From NCBI RefSeq assembly GCF_000429105.1, contig NZ_KE386848.1, forward strand, positions 245,064 through 309,063: a stretch of DNA of 64,000 nucleotides. Reading direction: 5' to 3'. The position numbers and the translations under genes are program-made. The notes beneath the pieces were generated by a model, which saw only the letters and a list, made by a program, of their open reading frames with translations, had not been told where the DNA came from and made no database searches. This document shows, in pieces, positions 53,606-63,304 of this stretch (positions within the stretch are counted from its first letter, which is position 1; every line of letters starts with the position of its first letter). Source of the DNA: Schaalia suimastitidis DSM 15538. Lineage in GTDB: Bacteria; Actinomycetota; Actinomycetes; Actinomycetales; Actinomycetaceae.

Positions 53606-55063
53606 ATGGACACGAAACAATCCACCACACGAGGATTGATGACGAGGCCACTGTTCTTGGCGCTACTCGTCGTCATCGTTGCAATTGTCACCTTCCTCGT
53701 CACTGCGCTTTTGATGAATATCATGCAGCGCCAGCATGAAGGTTCGACTACCTTCACGAAGGTCGTTGAGCTAACCGAAAGCACCTATGACCCTGCGGTG
53801 TGGGGACAAAATTTCCCCACGCAATATGAGTCATATAAGCGAACCAGTGAATTCGTGCAGTCGGACCATGGTGGTGTCCTCGTTGACCACAGCGTGGAAG
53901 GGGATCCACGTACCCAGGTACCGTCCTCGAAACTTGAAGAGGACCCCCGCCTCGTAGATATGTGGGCGGGCTATCCGTTTGCAGTGGATTACCGGCATGC
54001 CCGCGGCCACGAATACATGGCGATCGATCAGCTCTATACGCTGCGTAATACCCAGTTCAAACAGCCGGGAACCTGCGCGAACTGCCATGTTTCTGCCCCC
54101 GAACTCTACGATGCGTTGGGTAATGGTGACCGTGATGCAGGATTCCTTAAGATGGGCACAGTTGGACTCACGGATCTGCTATCGGGTGACAATGCGCATC
54201 CAGTGGCATGTATCGACTGTCATGATCCGCAAACGATGGCACTGCGTGTGACCCGGCCCGCCTTCGAACGTGGCATCGCAGCTGTAAAAGCGTTGGAGGG
54301 CATTGAAAACTACGATGTCAACACCGATGCTACACAGCAGGAAATGCGTGCCTATGTGTGCGCACAATGCCACGTGGAGTATTACTTCCAAGGTGAAGAC
54401 AAGGTCTTGACCTTCCCCTGGGATGAGGGCCTCGATATTGATGATGAGTATGCCTACTATGAAAATATTGGTCACGTCGATTGGACCCATAAGACCACTG
54501 GGGCAACGATGCTGAAAGCTCAACATCCCGAGTTTGAAATCTGGAGTAACGGCGTACATGCTGCCAACGGTGTTACCTGCGCCGACTGCCACATGAATTA
54601 TCAGCGTGAGGGTGCAGCTAAAGTCACCAACCACCAGATCACTACGCCTTTGGCCAATGTCAACGCCTCATGTGGAACCTGTCATAAGACAGGTGACGGC
54701 GTACTGGAAGCACGAGTGGCAAATATTCAAGATGGTTTCATTAACTCCAGGGACCGTGCCTTCGATGCGCTCGTTGGGTTGATCCGCGATATTGAAAAAG
54801 CTCAGGCCGATGGCGTCAGTGCCGAGCACATTACGCTGGCTCAAAGTTATCAGCGTAAAGCCAGTTTCTACATTGACTACGTGTACTCGGAAAACTCCTA
54901 CGGCTTCCACGCCCCCGACTACACCCAACGGATCCTTAACCAGGGGCTTGATGCGGCGCGCATGGGGCAGCTTGCCCTCAAGGGTGTATCCGCCCAGGAG
55001 CTTGCTGCCTCAGAGGTGAGTGTGGCAAATGCGAGCCACGCTGAGAGCGCCGATGCCCAATAA
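53606..55063 (+). CDS. nrfA: Ammonia-forming cytochrome c nitrite reductase
   Basis: A 485-residue pentaheme enzyme that reduces nitrite to ammonium with six electrons. An N-terminal membrane-anchor-like segment (about 15-38) may stay uncleaved, as in other Gram-positive NrfA. Heme sites: CANCH (about 157), CIDCH (about 202), CAQCHVEYYF (about 252), CADCH (about 325) and CGTCH (about 356). CAQCHVEYYF holds the active-site Tyr, and KAQHPEFEIW holds the calcium-site Lys/Gln and a catalytic His nearby. The first site, which is CxxCK in the classical enzyme, is CxxCH here. It starts 24 bases after nrfH. Confidence 0.94.
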   Translation: MDTKQSTTRGLMTRPLFLALLVVIVAIVTFLVTALLMNIMQRQHEGSTTFTKVVELTESTYDPAVWGQNFPTQYESYKRTSEFVQSDHGGVLVDHSVEGDPRTQVPSSKLEEDPRLVDMWAGYPFAVDYRHARGHEYMAIDQLYTLRNTQFKQPGTCANCHVSAPELYDALGNGDRDAGFLKMGTVGLTDLLSGDNAHPVACIDCHDPQTMALRVTRPAFERGIAAVKALEGIENYDVNTDATQQEMRAYVCAQCHVEYYFQGEDKVLTFPWDEGLDIDDEYAYYENIGHVDWTHKTTGATMLKAQHPEFEIWSNGVHAANGVTCADCHMNYQREGAAKVTNHQITTPLANVNASCGTCHKTGDGVLEARVANIQDGFINSRDRAFDALVGLIRDIEKAQADGVSAEHITLAQSYQRKASFYIDYVYSENSYGFHAPDYTQRILNQGLDAARMGQLALKGVSAQELAASEVSVANASHAESADAQ

Positions 55064-55934
55064 GCAGCCCACCAGTCACGATTCACTGTCCGAGTTTGTC
55101 GCTGGCCTAAGCGCGGATGAGCGTGCCCACCTTCTCATTCTGCTCACACAGAATGAAGAGGCGGTCGGGCATCAGCAATTGAGCGAGGGGGACGAGCACG
55201 GTATGCAGGCAGGCGATGGACACGCGCCTCGACTGGGTGAAGATGCTGAGGGTGAACGAGGCGGTCCTGGGTCTGGTGACGACCTGACCCAGGACGGTGC
55301 TGGGAATGGTGATGAGACACCTAGTAAAGCAGCGCGTGGCGACGACGATGAATCCGACGACTTCTATAACGATATGGAAGGCGAGGAGGACCTCATAGCT
55401 GCCCGCGCGACCCGTCGCATGAAGGCACGTCGCCACGCGCCTGTCGAGAAGGCACAACTGAGTGCAGTACTGAAATTCGCGTTATTTGCTGCCGTTGCCT
55501 GTGGCATGATTGCAGCAATATGGCTGGCAGGAATCTCAAACCAACAGCAAAGTGCTGAGACTGCGAGCATGACCCAGCAAAATAGCGCCTCGGCGATTGC
55601 TGAACGGCTCGCCCAACTGCACAACCAGGTTGAACGCAGCCCGAACGATACTGACGCACGTTTGGAACTGGGAGCGCTCCTCTACGACACCGGCGATGTG
55701 ATGGGTGCCCAAGAGCAGTGGAAGGCTGTGACCGATATTGACCCAGAACAGTACAAAGCCTGGTACTTTCTTGGGTTCACCTACATGATGAGTGAAACGC
55801 CTGACGAAGCTGCCGCCGTACAGGCGTGGCAAAAGGTCATTGAGCTCGCACCTGAATCTGCGGAGGCACAAACAGTTGCCGAGCACATGAGTCAACTTGA
55901 GACAACGGAAAATTCCTCCACTGTGGGTGAGTAA
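55053..55934 (+). CDS. TPR protein with acidic N-terminus, possible cytochrome c assembly factor
   Basis: A 293-residue protein. The first 120 residues are Gly/Asp/Glu rich and probably disordered, a single membrane helix lies at about 139-161 (KFALFAAVACGMIAAIWLAG), and two to three TPR units follow at about 185-285 (DTDARLELGALLYDTGDVMGA, YKAWYFLGFTYMMSETPDEAA in part). This resembles NrfG/CcmI-type proteins that present apocytochromes to the heme lyase. ATG 55053 overlaps the nrfA end by 11 bases, and the next gene overlaps by one base, which ties it to cytochrome maturation. Confidence 0.75.
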   Translation: MPNKQPTSHDSLSEFVAGLSADERAHLLILLTQNEEAVGHQQLSEGDEHGMQAGDGHAPRLGEDAEGERGGPGSGDDLTQDGAGNGDETPSKAARGDDDESDDFYNDMEGEEDLIAARATRRMKARRHAPVEKAQLSAVLKFALFAAVACGMIAAIWLAGISNQQQSAETASMTQQNSASAIAERLAQLHNQVERSPNDTDARLELGALLYDTGDVMGAQEQWKAVTDIDPEQYKAWYFLGFTYMMSETPDEAAAVQAWQKVIELAPESAEAQTVAEHMSQLETTENSSTVGE

Positions 55935-56719
55935 TGGATGCCGTTACCATTCCTCTCGCATTCTTCGCTGGAATAGCAGCCTTCGCCTCGCCCTGCTTTC
56001 TTCCGCTATTGCCTGCCCTCCTTGCCTATCTAGCGGGACAGTCTCAGACGGTATCGCCGTCCCTCGCAACTGTCGCCGCGTTACCTGCACAAGGCTTTAT
56101 CCGTGCCAAACGCGTCGCCCCTCATCGAAATGCCAATACAAATGTGAGCAGTAAGGGTACGTATGCGGTGCTTCATGCAGCGCTATTCGTTGCAGCATTC
56201 ACCGCATCATTTATCGCAATGTGGGCCGTTGCGGCGTTATTGGGTACTGGCATGGGGCGATTGAGCGAAATACTACGTATTGTCGGTGGAATATTGTTGA
56301 TACTTTTTGCAGTCCACGGTTTAGGGTGGATCAGGCTGTCGGCACTTAACCGCACTCTGCGTTTTTCTATTGGGACTCAGGCAAACGCCTCGTGTATGCG
56401 CTCATTCGTTATGGGCTGTGCCTTCGCTTTCGGGTGGTCGCCGTGCATTGGCCCTATCCTTGCCGCGATCATAGCCCTGGCTCTATCAACGTCAACAATG
56501 TGGCAAGGCTTCACCCTTATGCTCGTGTTCTGTCTAGGAATGGGGTTACCCATCGTTGTGTTGGCACTTGGTGTCGACACGGTGACGAAGTATCTGCGAG
56601 CGCTCAAGGGCTGGCAACGCACCATTCAGATCGGTGCCAATATCTTGATGCTGCTGATGGGGGTGCTGATGCTCGCTAATTTGTTGGCGCCACTATCGGC
56701 AGTGAATTGGAATGCATAA
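55934..56719 (+). CDS. ccdA: CcdA-type thiol-disulfide transmembrane protein
   Basis: A 261-residue protein with about six helices. The two reactive Cys residues are in ASPCFLPLLPA near residue 20 and GWSPCIGPIL near 170. It carries reducing power across the membrane to keep apocytochrome heme sites reduced. An Arg-rich loop at about 50-75 is longer than usual. It is translationally coupled to the TPR gene. Confidence 0.9.
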   Translation: MDAVTIPLAFFAGIAAFASPCFLPLLPALLAYLAGQSQTVSPSLATVAALPAQGFIRAKRVAPHRNANTNVSSKGTYAVLHAALFVAAFTASFIAMWAVAALLGTGMGRLSEILRIVGGILLILFAVHGLGWIRLSALNRTLRFSIGTQANASCMRSFVMGCAFAFGWSPCIGPILAAIIALALSTSTMWQGFTLMLVFCLGMGLPIVVLALGVDTVTKYLRALKGWQRTIQIGANILMLLMGVLMLANLLAPLSAVNWNA

Positions 56720-56770
56720 ACGATCACATTTATCGCTCGTTAAAGGCACAATACGTATAAGGAGGGTGAT

Positions 56771-58252
56771 ATGAGTCATGAATTAGGGGCGCAGGTTGAG
56801 ACTCCGGACGGGGTTGTGCCCGAGGGACATGTGCGTGTCACTGAACTCTTCCTATGGATCTATCGCCTGCTATATTCCAAAACCTTTGGTCTGTGCATCA
56901 TTCTCCTCTTCGCCGTCATGGCCCTCGTTGGTTCGCTACTTCCGCAGATGAGTATTGCGGTGCGGGACTCCGAAGTGGCGCGTGAACAATTCCTGGCCCG
57001 ACTCCGTCCCATCTACGGTGGATGGGTGCCTATCCTCGACACGCTTGGCGCCTTCCACATCTTCACGTCGATTGCCTTCTATGTCGTAGTTGCGGCCTTG
57101 GCGTTATCGATTATTGCCTGCACAACCCACCGCATCCCTGAACTTGTTGAACGTCAGTATCATCCGCGAACCCACGTGGCGCCTCGTTTCTTCGACAAAG
57201 CGCGATATCGTGCCACCATCGAAACTAGTGCGTCCCTTGAGCAGACGCGACGTATCGTTGAATCCACTGCACGCGCTGCGCAATGGCGTGTATTGCCCAG
57301 TGATAAGGACAGCGAGCGTGGGCTCTACGTTGACCAACACGCTTGGAGTGGCATTGGAACCGTTTTGGCGCACACAGCTTTCGTCCTCATACTTGGCGCA
57401 TTCGTCATTTCATCAACCTACGGTGTCGACGAGGAAGTTATCGTGCCTGTAGGTAGCAGTGTTGACATCGGTCACGACACCGGTTTGGCGGTCTACGCCC
57501 ATTCTTTTACAGATACGTACACTCCCGAAGGGCAGCCCCTTGATTACGTGTCGGATGTGTCGATTCTGCGGGGCGGCGAGGAAATAGACCGACAAGAAAT
57601 CCGTGTGAATTCGCCAATGACTGTAGGCAAGTATCGCCTGCACCAGGCAAGTTTCGGACATGCCGTTGACATAGTTGCCACTAAAGGCGCCTCCCAGATC
57701 CTCTTCGAAGGTGCAGTGGCCCAAGCGTGGACAAGTGAAGATGGCCGTGACGTATATGGGCGCGTCGATCTATCAGATGGCACCATTGTCGTGGTTGCTA
57801 CCGCGGCCTCGGGGCAGATGGATTCAACTATTCCTCCAGGTGTCGCGCTATTTGAAATACATGCAGACGAGTCCTCAGGTGCCGTTGCGCGCGGTCAAGC
57901 CTCCCAAGGTGCATCGGTGAGCGTTGGTGACTACACCTTCACGTTCGTGCGCGAACGGGAATACACGGCGTTCACATTGCGCCATGACCCTGGGGCAGTA
58001 CTTATGTGGATTGCTTCAGCTTTGCTCATTATCGGCATGACAATCACTTTTGCCTTCCAATATCGTCGCGCATGGATTCGGATTGACGAGGCTGGGAATC
58101 CACAGCGCCAAGAGGTGCGATTAGGTGCCGTATCCCGTCTCGACCTCAGCTTTGAGAGGGCATTTAAGAACCTCGTTGCACGTATAGAAACTGAACTGCC
58201 TGGCGACTCCACGCCACATGGTACCGAGCAGGAGGAAAACGATGATCACTAG
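56771..58252 (+). CDS. resB: System II cytochrome c biogenesis protein ResB/CcsB
   Basis: A 493-residue membrane protein. Two helices near 25-50 and 90-120, one near 200 and one near 415 frame a large outside domain, as in ResB. Family pieces: FGLCIILLFAVMALVGSLLPQ, FHIFTSIAFYVVVAALALSI, GTVLAHTAFVLILGAFVIS and GKYRLHQASFG. With ResC it forms the heme export and attachment complex. It starts behind AAGGAGGGTG after a 51-base gap and overlaps resC by 11 bases. Confidence 0.9.
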   Translation: MSHELGAQVETPDGVVPEGHVRVTELFLWIYRLLYSKTFGLCIILLFAVMALVGSLLPQMSIAVRDSEVAREQFLARLRPIYGGWVPILDTLGAFHIFTSIAFYVVVAALALSIIACTTHRIPELVERQYHPRTHVAPRFFDKARYRATIETSASLEQTRRIVESTARAAQWRVLPSDKDSERGLYVDQHAWSGIGTVLAHTAFVLILGAFVISSTYGVDEEVIVPVGSSVDIGHDTGLAVYAHSFTDTYTPEGQPLDYVSDVSILRGGEEIDRQEIRVNSPMTVGKYRLHQASFGHAVDIVATKGASQILFEGAVAQAWTSEDGRDVYGRVDLSDGTIVVVATAASGQMDSTIPPGVALFEIHADESSGAVARGQASQGASVSVGDYTFTFVREREYTAFTLRHDPGAVLMWIASALLIIGMTITFAFQYRRAWIRIDEAGNPQRQEVRLGAVSRLDLSFERAFKNLVARIETELPGDSTPHGTEQEENDDH

Positions 58253-59147
58253 TGTGCAAATGCCTCAACTGGGCCAGCTCATGCTGACCATCGCTTTGGT
58301 TGCCGCCGTGGTAGCTCTCGTGTGTGATTTTGTGGTCGTGGCAGGTCGTCGCACGCCCCGCGCAGCAGGTAACACGCAAGGCGGCACTTCACAGGCAGCA
58401 GCGAAAGTTGCTACTGTGCGCGGCGAGAAACTTCCCAGTGGTCTTGCCTTTTTTGGCACCGGTTTCACTGCGTTGGCTGCGCTAATCCTTTTAACGTATC
58501 TGGCCATGCGTGCTTGGCTTACCGGTCATGGCCCATTTGCTAATCAACACGAATTTGCGGTGTCTTTCGCTGCTGGCATCCTCATGGCCTATCTTTTCGC
58601 AGAGTGGAGATATCGCATCCGCGCGCTATCTCTTGGCGTTCTCCCAGTGGTTATTGGCATGTTGGTGTATGCCAACAGCCTTGATATGGCAATTAAACCG
58701 TTGGTGCCCGCTCTGAAAAATAATTTGATGCTGACCCTGCACGTCGCATTCGCTGTGGCAGCATATGGGGCCGCATGCGTGAGTTTTGCAGCAGCCGTAT
58801 TGCACCTCCTGCACCCCTATGTGAAGAAAGTGAAGATACTTCCCTCTCGTGATGTCCTTGACGATGTTGGATATAAGGCGGCGATGGTGACCTTCCCGTT
58901 GCTCACCATGATGATTGTCCTGGGTGCCGTTTGGGCAAATACTGCGTGGGGACGCTATTGGGGGTGGGATCCGAAGGAAACGGCAGCACTGGTGACGTGG
59001 CTGTTTTATGGCGCCTATCTTCACGCAAGAGTCACCCGAGGATGGCAAGGTACTCGCAGCTCATGGCTATTGATAATTGCCTTCGCCTCGGTTCTATTCG
59101 CCTACTTCGGCAACCATTTCTTTGGGGGGCTCCACTCCTATGGATAA
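58242..59147 (+). CDS. resC: System II cytochrome c biogenesis protein ResC/CcsA
   Basis: A 301-residue heme-handling protein with eight helices. The tryptophan-rich WWD-type motif reads WGRYWGWDPKETAALVTW near residue 240, and conserved His residues lie in ANQHEFAVS near 105 and LHVAFAVAAYG near 167. ATG 58242 follows AGGAGGAAAACG. Confidence 0.92.
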   Translation: MITSVQMPQLGQLMLTIALVAAVVALVCDFVVVAGRRTPRAAGNTQGGTSQAAAKVATVRGEKLPSGLAFFGTGFTALAALILLTYLAMRAWLTGHGPFANQHEFAVSFAAGILMAYLFAEWRYRIRALSLGVLPVVIGMLVYANSLDMAIKPLVPALKNNLMLTLHVAFAVAAYGAACVSFAAAVLHLLHPYVKKVKILPSRDVLDDVGYKAAMVTFPLLTMMIVLGAVWANTAWGRYWGWDPKETAALVTWLFYGAYLHARVTRGWQGTRSSWLLIIAFASVLFAYFGNHFFGGLHSYG

Positions 59148-59754
59148 CGATTCTGGTGCGAGAGAGCAGTCACACAGTACCGCAACGCCGCAAAAGGTCT
59201 GGCCTCGTAACGTTGCTGTCCTCATTGGTGTTGTTGCGTTAGTCCTAGGTGCGATATGGCTAGGGAAATGGTGGCGCAGTTCCTCGGAAGGCATTTCGTC
59301 AGTCGAGGCTGGCGACGGTGCAGGTAGTGGCGTTGTCGTTGGTGACCCTGCGCCGACATTTACGGCCCGTGACCTGGACGGCAATGAGGTAACGAGTCAG
59401 AGCTTTGACGGCAAAGCAACGTGGATTATTTTCAACGCGACATGGTGTACCGACTGCCGGATTGAGGCCCCTGATATTCAGGCAATCTACGAGGCGCATA
59501 GTGTCGATCTCAATATTGTTGCCTTTTATGTCAATGATCGCGAGGATACTGTGCGTCAGTGGAGTCAGACCCTCGGTTTGAGTTATACGCAGGTCGTTGA
59601 CGCCAATAGTGAGGCTGCTGCCGCCTACGGTGTTGCTGGTATTCCGCATCATGTATTTATCGACCCAACTGGCATTGTCGTCGACAGCTGGATTGGCGCA
59701 TTGTCGCGTTCTCAGATGGATGAGAAAATAGGTGCGCTGCTTGCGCAGCAATAA
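59140..59754 (+). CDS. Membrane-anchored thioredoxin-like protein (TlpA/ResA type)
   Basis: A 204-residue protein with an N-terminal membrane anchor (about 22-42) and a thioredoxin domain (about 68-200) with active site WCTDC near 108 and the cis-Pro in GIPHHVFID near 168. It probably reduces the Cys pair of apocytochrome c, taking electrons from CcdA. ATG 59140 overlaps resC; it is the last gene of the nrf-ccs cluster. Confidence 0.9.
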   Translation: MDNDSGAREQSHSTATPQKVWPRNVAVLIGVVALVLGAIWLGKWWRSSSEGISSVEAGDGAGSGVVVGDPAPTFTARDLDGNEVTSQSFDGKATWIIFNATWCTDCRIEAPDIQAIYEAHSVDLNIVAFYVNDREDTVRQWSQTLGLSYTQVVDANSEAAAAYGVAGIPHHVFIDPTGIVVDSWIGALSRSQMDEKIGALLAQQ

Positions 59755-59951
59755 TTTGACTAGGCGATGCCCAGGTGTGGAATCGCACAGTCGAAATATG
59801 CGCTAAAAGTGTGCCTCAGCTTGCTTCTCGGGTGGGCTTTGGGCTAGATTTGATCGTCGGCGCACCGAGCGCCAACGGAATCACGTGTCGATATGTCGCA
59901 GTGTGACGTGTCGCGATTCCGTCCCGCATACCAAAAGAGATGAGCTTCAAC
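59755..59951 (+). promoter_or_regulatory. Leader of rplU-rpmA
   Basis: Contains ACGGAATC (59875-59882) pairing with GATTCCGT (59915-59922) around a GTGTCG-rich loop, ending about 30 bases before rplU. This may be a ribosomal-protein leader or the terminator of the preceding operon. No gene. Confidence 0.4.
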
Positions 59952-60260
59952 GTGGTCTACGCGATCGTCAAGGCCGGCGGCCGACAGGAAAAGGTGTCCG
60001 TCGGTGACGTCGTCGTCGTCGACAAGCTGGCCGAGGAAATCGGTTCCAGCATCGAACTCCAGCCGCTGATGCTGGTCGACGGTGACACTATCACCGTTGA
60101 TGGCGACAAGCTGAAGAAGGTCACCGTCAAGGCTGAGGTTGTGGATTCCGCTAAGGGTCCGAAGATCTCGATCATCAAGTACAAGAATAAGACCGGCTAC
60201 CGTAAGCGCCAGGGTCACCGTCAGAAGATGTCGGTCATCAAGATCACTGAGATCGCCTGA
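59952..60260 (+). CDS. rplU: 50S ribosomal protein L21
   Basis: A 102-residue ribosomal protein, MVYAIVKAGGRQEKVSVGD at the start and GYRKRQGHRQKMSVIKI at the end. GTG 59952 gives the family length and start and lies 7 bases after GAGATGAG; ATG 59940, four codons longer, has its ribosome-binding sequence too close. Confidence 0.93.
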   Translation: MVYAIVKAGGRQEKVSVGDVVVVDKLAEEIGSSIELQPLMLVDGDTITVDGDKLKKVTVKAEVVDSAKGPKISIIKYKNKTGYRKRQGHRQKMSVIKITEIA

Positions 60261-60295
60261 CAACTTTACGTTTTTACTAGAAAGTAGGTGCACTG

Positions 60296-60556
60296 ATGGC
60301 ACATAAGAAGGGCCTCGGTTCCTCCCGTAACGGTCGCGACTCCAACGCTCAACGCCTTGGTGTGAAGCGTTTCGGCGGCCAGGTAGTCAAGGCAGGCGAA
60401 ATTATCGTCCGTCAACGCGGAACCCATTTCCACCCCGGTGAGGGTGTGGGTCGCGGCAAGGACGACACGCTTTTTGCTCTGCGTGCAGGCGCAGTAGAGT
60501 TCGGCATGCGCCGCAACCGTAAGGTTGTCAACATCGTGGAACCGGTTTCCGCCTGA
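60296..60556 (+). CDS. rpmA: 50S ribosomal protein L27
   Basis: An 86-residue protein with [20 protein letters not shown] and [20 protein letters not shown] (each shown in part). The N-terminus reaches the peptidyl transferase centre. No cleavable extension of the Staphylococcus type is present. Confidence 0.97.
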   Translation: MAHKKGLGSSRNGRDSNAQRLGVKRFGGQVVKAGEIIVRQRGTHFHPGEGVGRGKDDTLFALRAGAVEFGMRRNRKVVNIVEPVSA

Positions 60557-60569
60557 AACCGGTCGATTC

Positions 60570-60602
60570 AAAGGGGCGTCCGGCGTAGCCGGACGTCCCT
60601 TT
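60570..60602 (+). terminator. Terminator after rpmA
   Basis: 15-bp stem with one G-U pair (60570-60584 and 60588-60602), 3-base loop. A smaller hairpin ACCGGTTTC/GAAACCGGT (60541-60563) overlaps the rpmA stop. Confidence 0.8.
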
Positions 60603-60645
60603 GCCATATAGAGTTCAACTATGGCCCACACGCTCAGGAGTAAAT

Positions 60646-62169
60646 ATGGCATCCTTCGTTGATCGCGTGACCATCCATGCCGCAGGCGGAAACGGCGGAC
60701 ATGGTGTTGCTTCGGTCAAACGCGAAAAATTCAAGCCACTGGGTGGGCCAGACGGTGGCGATGGAGGCAATGGCGGGTCCGTCATCCTTGAGGTAGACCC
60801 CAATGTCACCACCCTGTTGAGCTTCCACCGCAACCCGCACCAACGTGCCCAAAACGGTACGCCAGGTATGGGAGATTTCCGCCAAGGGAAGAATGGTGCG
60901 GATATTATCCTGCCTGTACCAGAGGGCACTGTCGTGAAAAGCTCCTCGGGCGAACTCCTTGCGGACCTCACCGGCGCGGGTACACAGTACGTGGTTGCTG
61001 AGGGTGGACGAGGCGGCCTCGGCAATGCCGCTTTGGCGTCAAAGGCCCGTAAAGCGCCTGGTTTTGCGTTGCTTGGCGAACCGGGCGAAGAACGTGACGT
61101 GGTCCTTGAACTGAAATCTGTTGCCGATGTTGCTCTTGTGGGCTACCCGTCGGCAGGTAAATCGTCACTTATTGCAGCAATGTCAGCTGCCCGCCCAAAG
61201 ATTGCCGATTATCCATTCACGACCCTTATTCCTAACCTGGGGGTTGTCCAAGCAGGGGACAGCCGTTACACGATCGCTGACGTTCCGGGACTTATCCCAG
61301 GCGCGTCTCAAGGCAAGGGCCTTGGTCTGGACTTTTTGCGACATATCGAGCGTTGTGCGGTGATCGTGCATGTGTTGGACACGGCCACTTTTGAACATGA
61401 TCGTGACCCGGTGTCTGATCTGAAGACTATCGAAGCTGAACTTAGCGCATACGAGGGTGACCTTGGCGCTGTTGAAGGATATGTCCCTCTGATGCAGCGT
61501 CCCCGCGTCATTGTTCTTAACAAAATTGACATCCCGGATGGGCGTGACCTTGCCGAGATCATGCGCAGTGAACTTGAAGCCTTTGGATGGCCCGTCCATG
61601 AAGTCTCCGCAGTTTCCCATGAGGGGCTTTCCTCCCTGTCCTATACGTTGGCGCGCCTCGTCGATGAGCAACGGGCTGCGTTGCCGCAGGTGAAGGCCCG
61701 CAAGATCATCCGCCCCTCAGCTGTTGGCGCAAAGGATACGATCACCGTCAAAGAAGCTAAGGTTGGTGCTGAAACCGTCTACCAAGTGCGCGGGCAGAAA
61801 CCAGAACGTTGGGTGCGGCAAACTGATTTCACAAATGACGAGGCGGTGGGCTACCTTGCTGACCGTCTGGCTGCTGCCGGTGTTGAAGACCTGCTAATGA
61901 AAGCCGGGGCAGTGGCCGGTGACACCGTCATCATTGGCGAGCTGCATAACGGTGTGGTCTTTGACTGGGAACCAACACTGTCAACTGGACCTGAACTCCT
62001 GGGTAGCCGCGGCACGGACTTGCGTATTGACGCGAATCCTCGTGCAACCCGCAAGGAACGCAAAGAACGCTACCACGAGTCAATGGACGCCAAAGCTGCT
62101 GCGCGCGAAGAATTGTGGACTGAACGTATGGCGGGCAAATGGACCGACCCAGATGAAAGCACACGCTGA
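60646..62169 (+). CDS. obg: GTPase ObgE/CgtA
   Basis: A 507-residue ribosome-assembly GTPase: glycine-rich Obg fold (about 1-158), G domain (about 159-340) with [17 protein letters not shown] and NKID motifs, and the OCT domain (about 355-435), then a charged C-terminal tail typical of Actinobacteria. ATG 60646 follows AGGAGTAAAT. It overlaps proB by one base. Confidence 0.95.
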   Translation: MASFVDRVTIHAAGGNGGHGVASVKREKFKPLGGPDGGDGGNGGSVILEVDPNVTTLLSFHRNPHQRAQNGTPGMGDFRQGKNGADIILPVPEGTVVKSSSGELLADLTGAGTQYVVAEGGRGGLGNAALASKARKAPGFALLGEPGEERDVVLELKSVADVALVGYPSAGKSSLIAAMSAARPKIADYPFTTLIPNLGVVQAGDSRYTIADVPGLIPGASQGKGLGLDFLRHIERCAVIVHVLDTATFEHDRDPVSDLKTIEAELSAYEGDLGAVEGYVPLMQRPRVIVLNKIDIPDGRDLAEIMRSELEAFGWPVHEVSAVSHEGLSSLSYTLARLVDEQRAALPQVKARKIIRPSAVGAKDTITVKEAKVGAETVYQVRGQKPERWVRQTDFTNDEAVGYLADRLAAAGVEDLLMKAGAVAGDTVIIGELHNGVVFDWEPTLSTGPELLGSRGTDLRIDANPRATRKERKERYHESMDAKAAAREELWTERMAGKWTDPDESTR

Positions 62170-63272
62170 TGAATACTGCGCTGGCGAAAGCACGTCGCAT
62201 CGTTGTCAAAATTGGATCATCCTCACTGACCAGGCAAGATGGCGGCCTTGATCTCAATCGTATTGACGTAGTCGCACGACTTGCCGCGAAATGGCAGCGT
62301 TCAGGCCGTGAAATCGTTGTCGTTTCGTCGGGTGCGGTTGCTGCTGGCCTTGGGCCGCTTGGCCTTGAACGGCGTCCTCGGGACTTAGCGAATGTGCAGG
62401 CCGCAGCAGCCATGGGGCAGGGTCTGTTAGTGGCACACTGGTCCTCAGCCTTCCAAGCTCACCATCGACATGTTGCTCAGGTGCTGTTGACAACGCGTGA
62501 CATTATGCGACGTGAACATTACACGAATGCGCGTAGCGCTATTGAACGCCTTCTGGCCTATAAGGTTGTGCCGATTATTAACGAAAATGATGCGGTGACA
62601 ACACGCGAGGTCCGTTTCGGTGACAACGACCGCCTGGCAGCACATGTCGCCCAGCTTATTGCTGCCGATGTTCTGGTGTTACTTACTGACGTTGATGGCC
62701 TTTACACGGCACCTCCAAGCCAGCCGGGCGCGCGGCTTGTTGAGCGTGTGACCCATGCTGACGATCTTGAAGGGCTATTGGTGACCGGAGCAGGCTCAAA
62801 GGTTGGCTCGGGTGGTATGGCCACCAAAGTGCAGGCCGCCTCAATGGCAACTGCGGCTGGTATTGGCGTGGTGCTCACGTCCGCAGATGCCCTCGCTGAT
62901 GTCCTTGCTGGTCGGCGCGTGGGTACATGGTTTGAACCCCATGCCCAGCGTCCGACCTCTCGGGCGCTGTGGATTGCACATGCCGCACATTCGCAGGGAG
63001 AAATTCTGGTTGATGCCGGTGCTGTCCGCGCGTTGACGGTGGGGAAGAAATCCTTGCTCGCCGCTGGTGTCGTTGGAGTGAAAGGGCACTTCGCTTCAGG
63101 TGATGTGGTTGATATCGTCTCTGATTGTGGTTTAGTGGGGCGCGGTATCACCTCCTATGACTCTGATACCGCCGCCCAGATCGCTGGTGTCCCCAGTGAA
63201 GAATTAGTTGCACGCGGTTGGGATAACCCGCGTCCGTTGATTCACCGTGACGATTTGGCGCTGCTCACCTGA
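62169..63272 (+). CDS. proB: Glutamate 5-kinase
   Basis: A 367-residue proline-pathway enzyme. The amino acid kinase domain (about 8-255) has VVKIGSSSLT, NENDAV and TDVDGLYT; a PUA domain (about 275-355) follows. proA, which usually comes next in Actinobacteria, is absent; an ESX-type cluster begins instead. Confidence 0.94.
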   Translation: MNTALAKARRIVVKIGSSSLTRQDGGLDLNRIDVVARLAAKWQRSGREIVVVSSGAVAAGLGPLGLERRPRDLANVQAAAAMGQGLLVAHWSSAFQAHHRHVAQVLLTTRDIMRREHYTNARSAIERLLAYKVVPIINENDAVTTREVRFGDNDRLAAHVAQLIAADVLVLLTDVDGLYTAPPSQPGARLVERVTHADDLEGLLVTGAGSKVGSGGMATKVQAASMATAAGIGVVLTSADALADVLAGRRVGTWFEPHAQRPTSRALWIAHAAHSQGEILVDAGAVRALTVGKKSLLAAGVVGVKGHFASGDVVDIVSDCGLVGRGITSYDSDTAAQIAGVPSEELVARGWDNPRPLIHRDDLALLT

Positions 63273-63304
63273 TATGGTTGCTGCGTTCGGTGGAAGGAGT
63301 ATCT

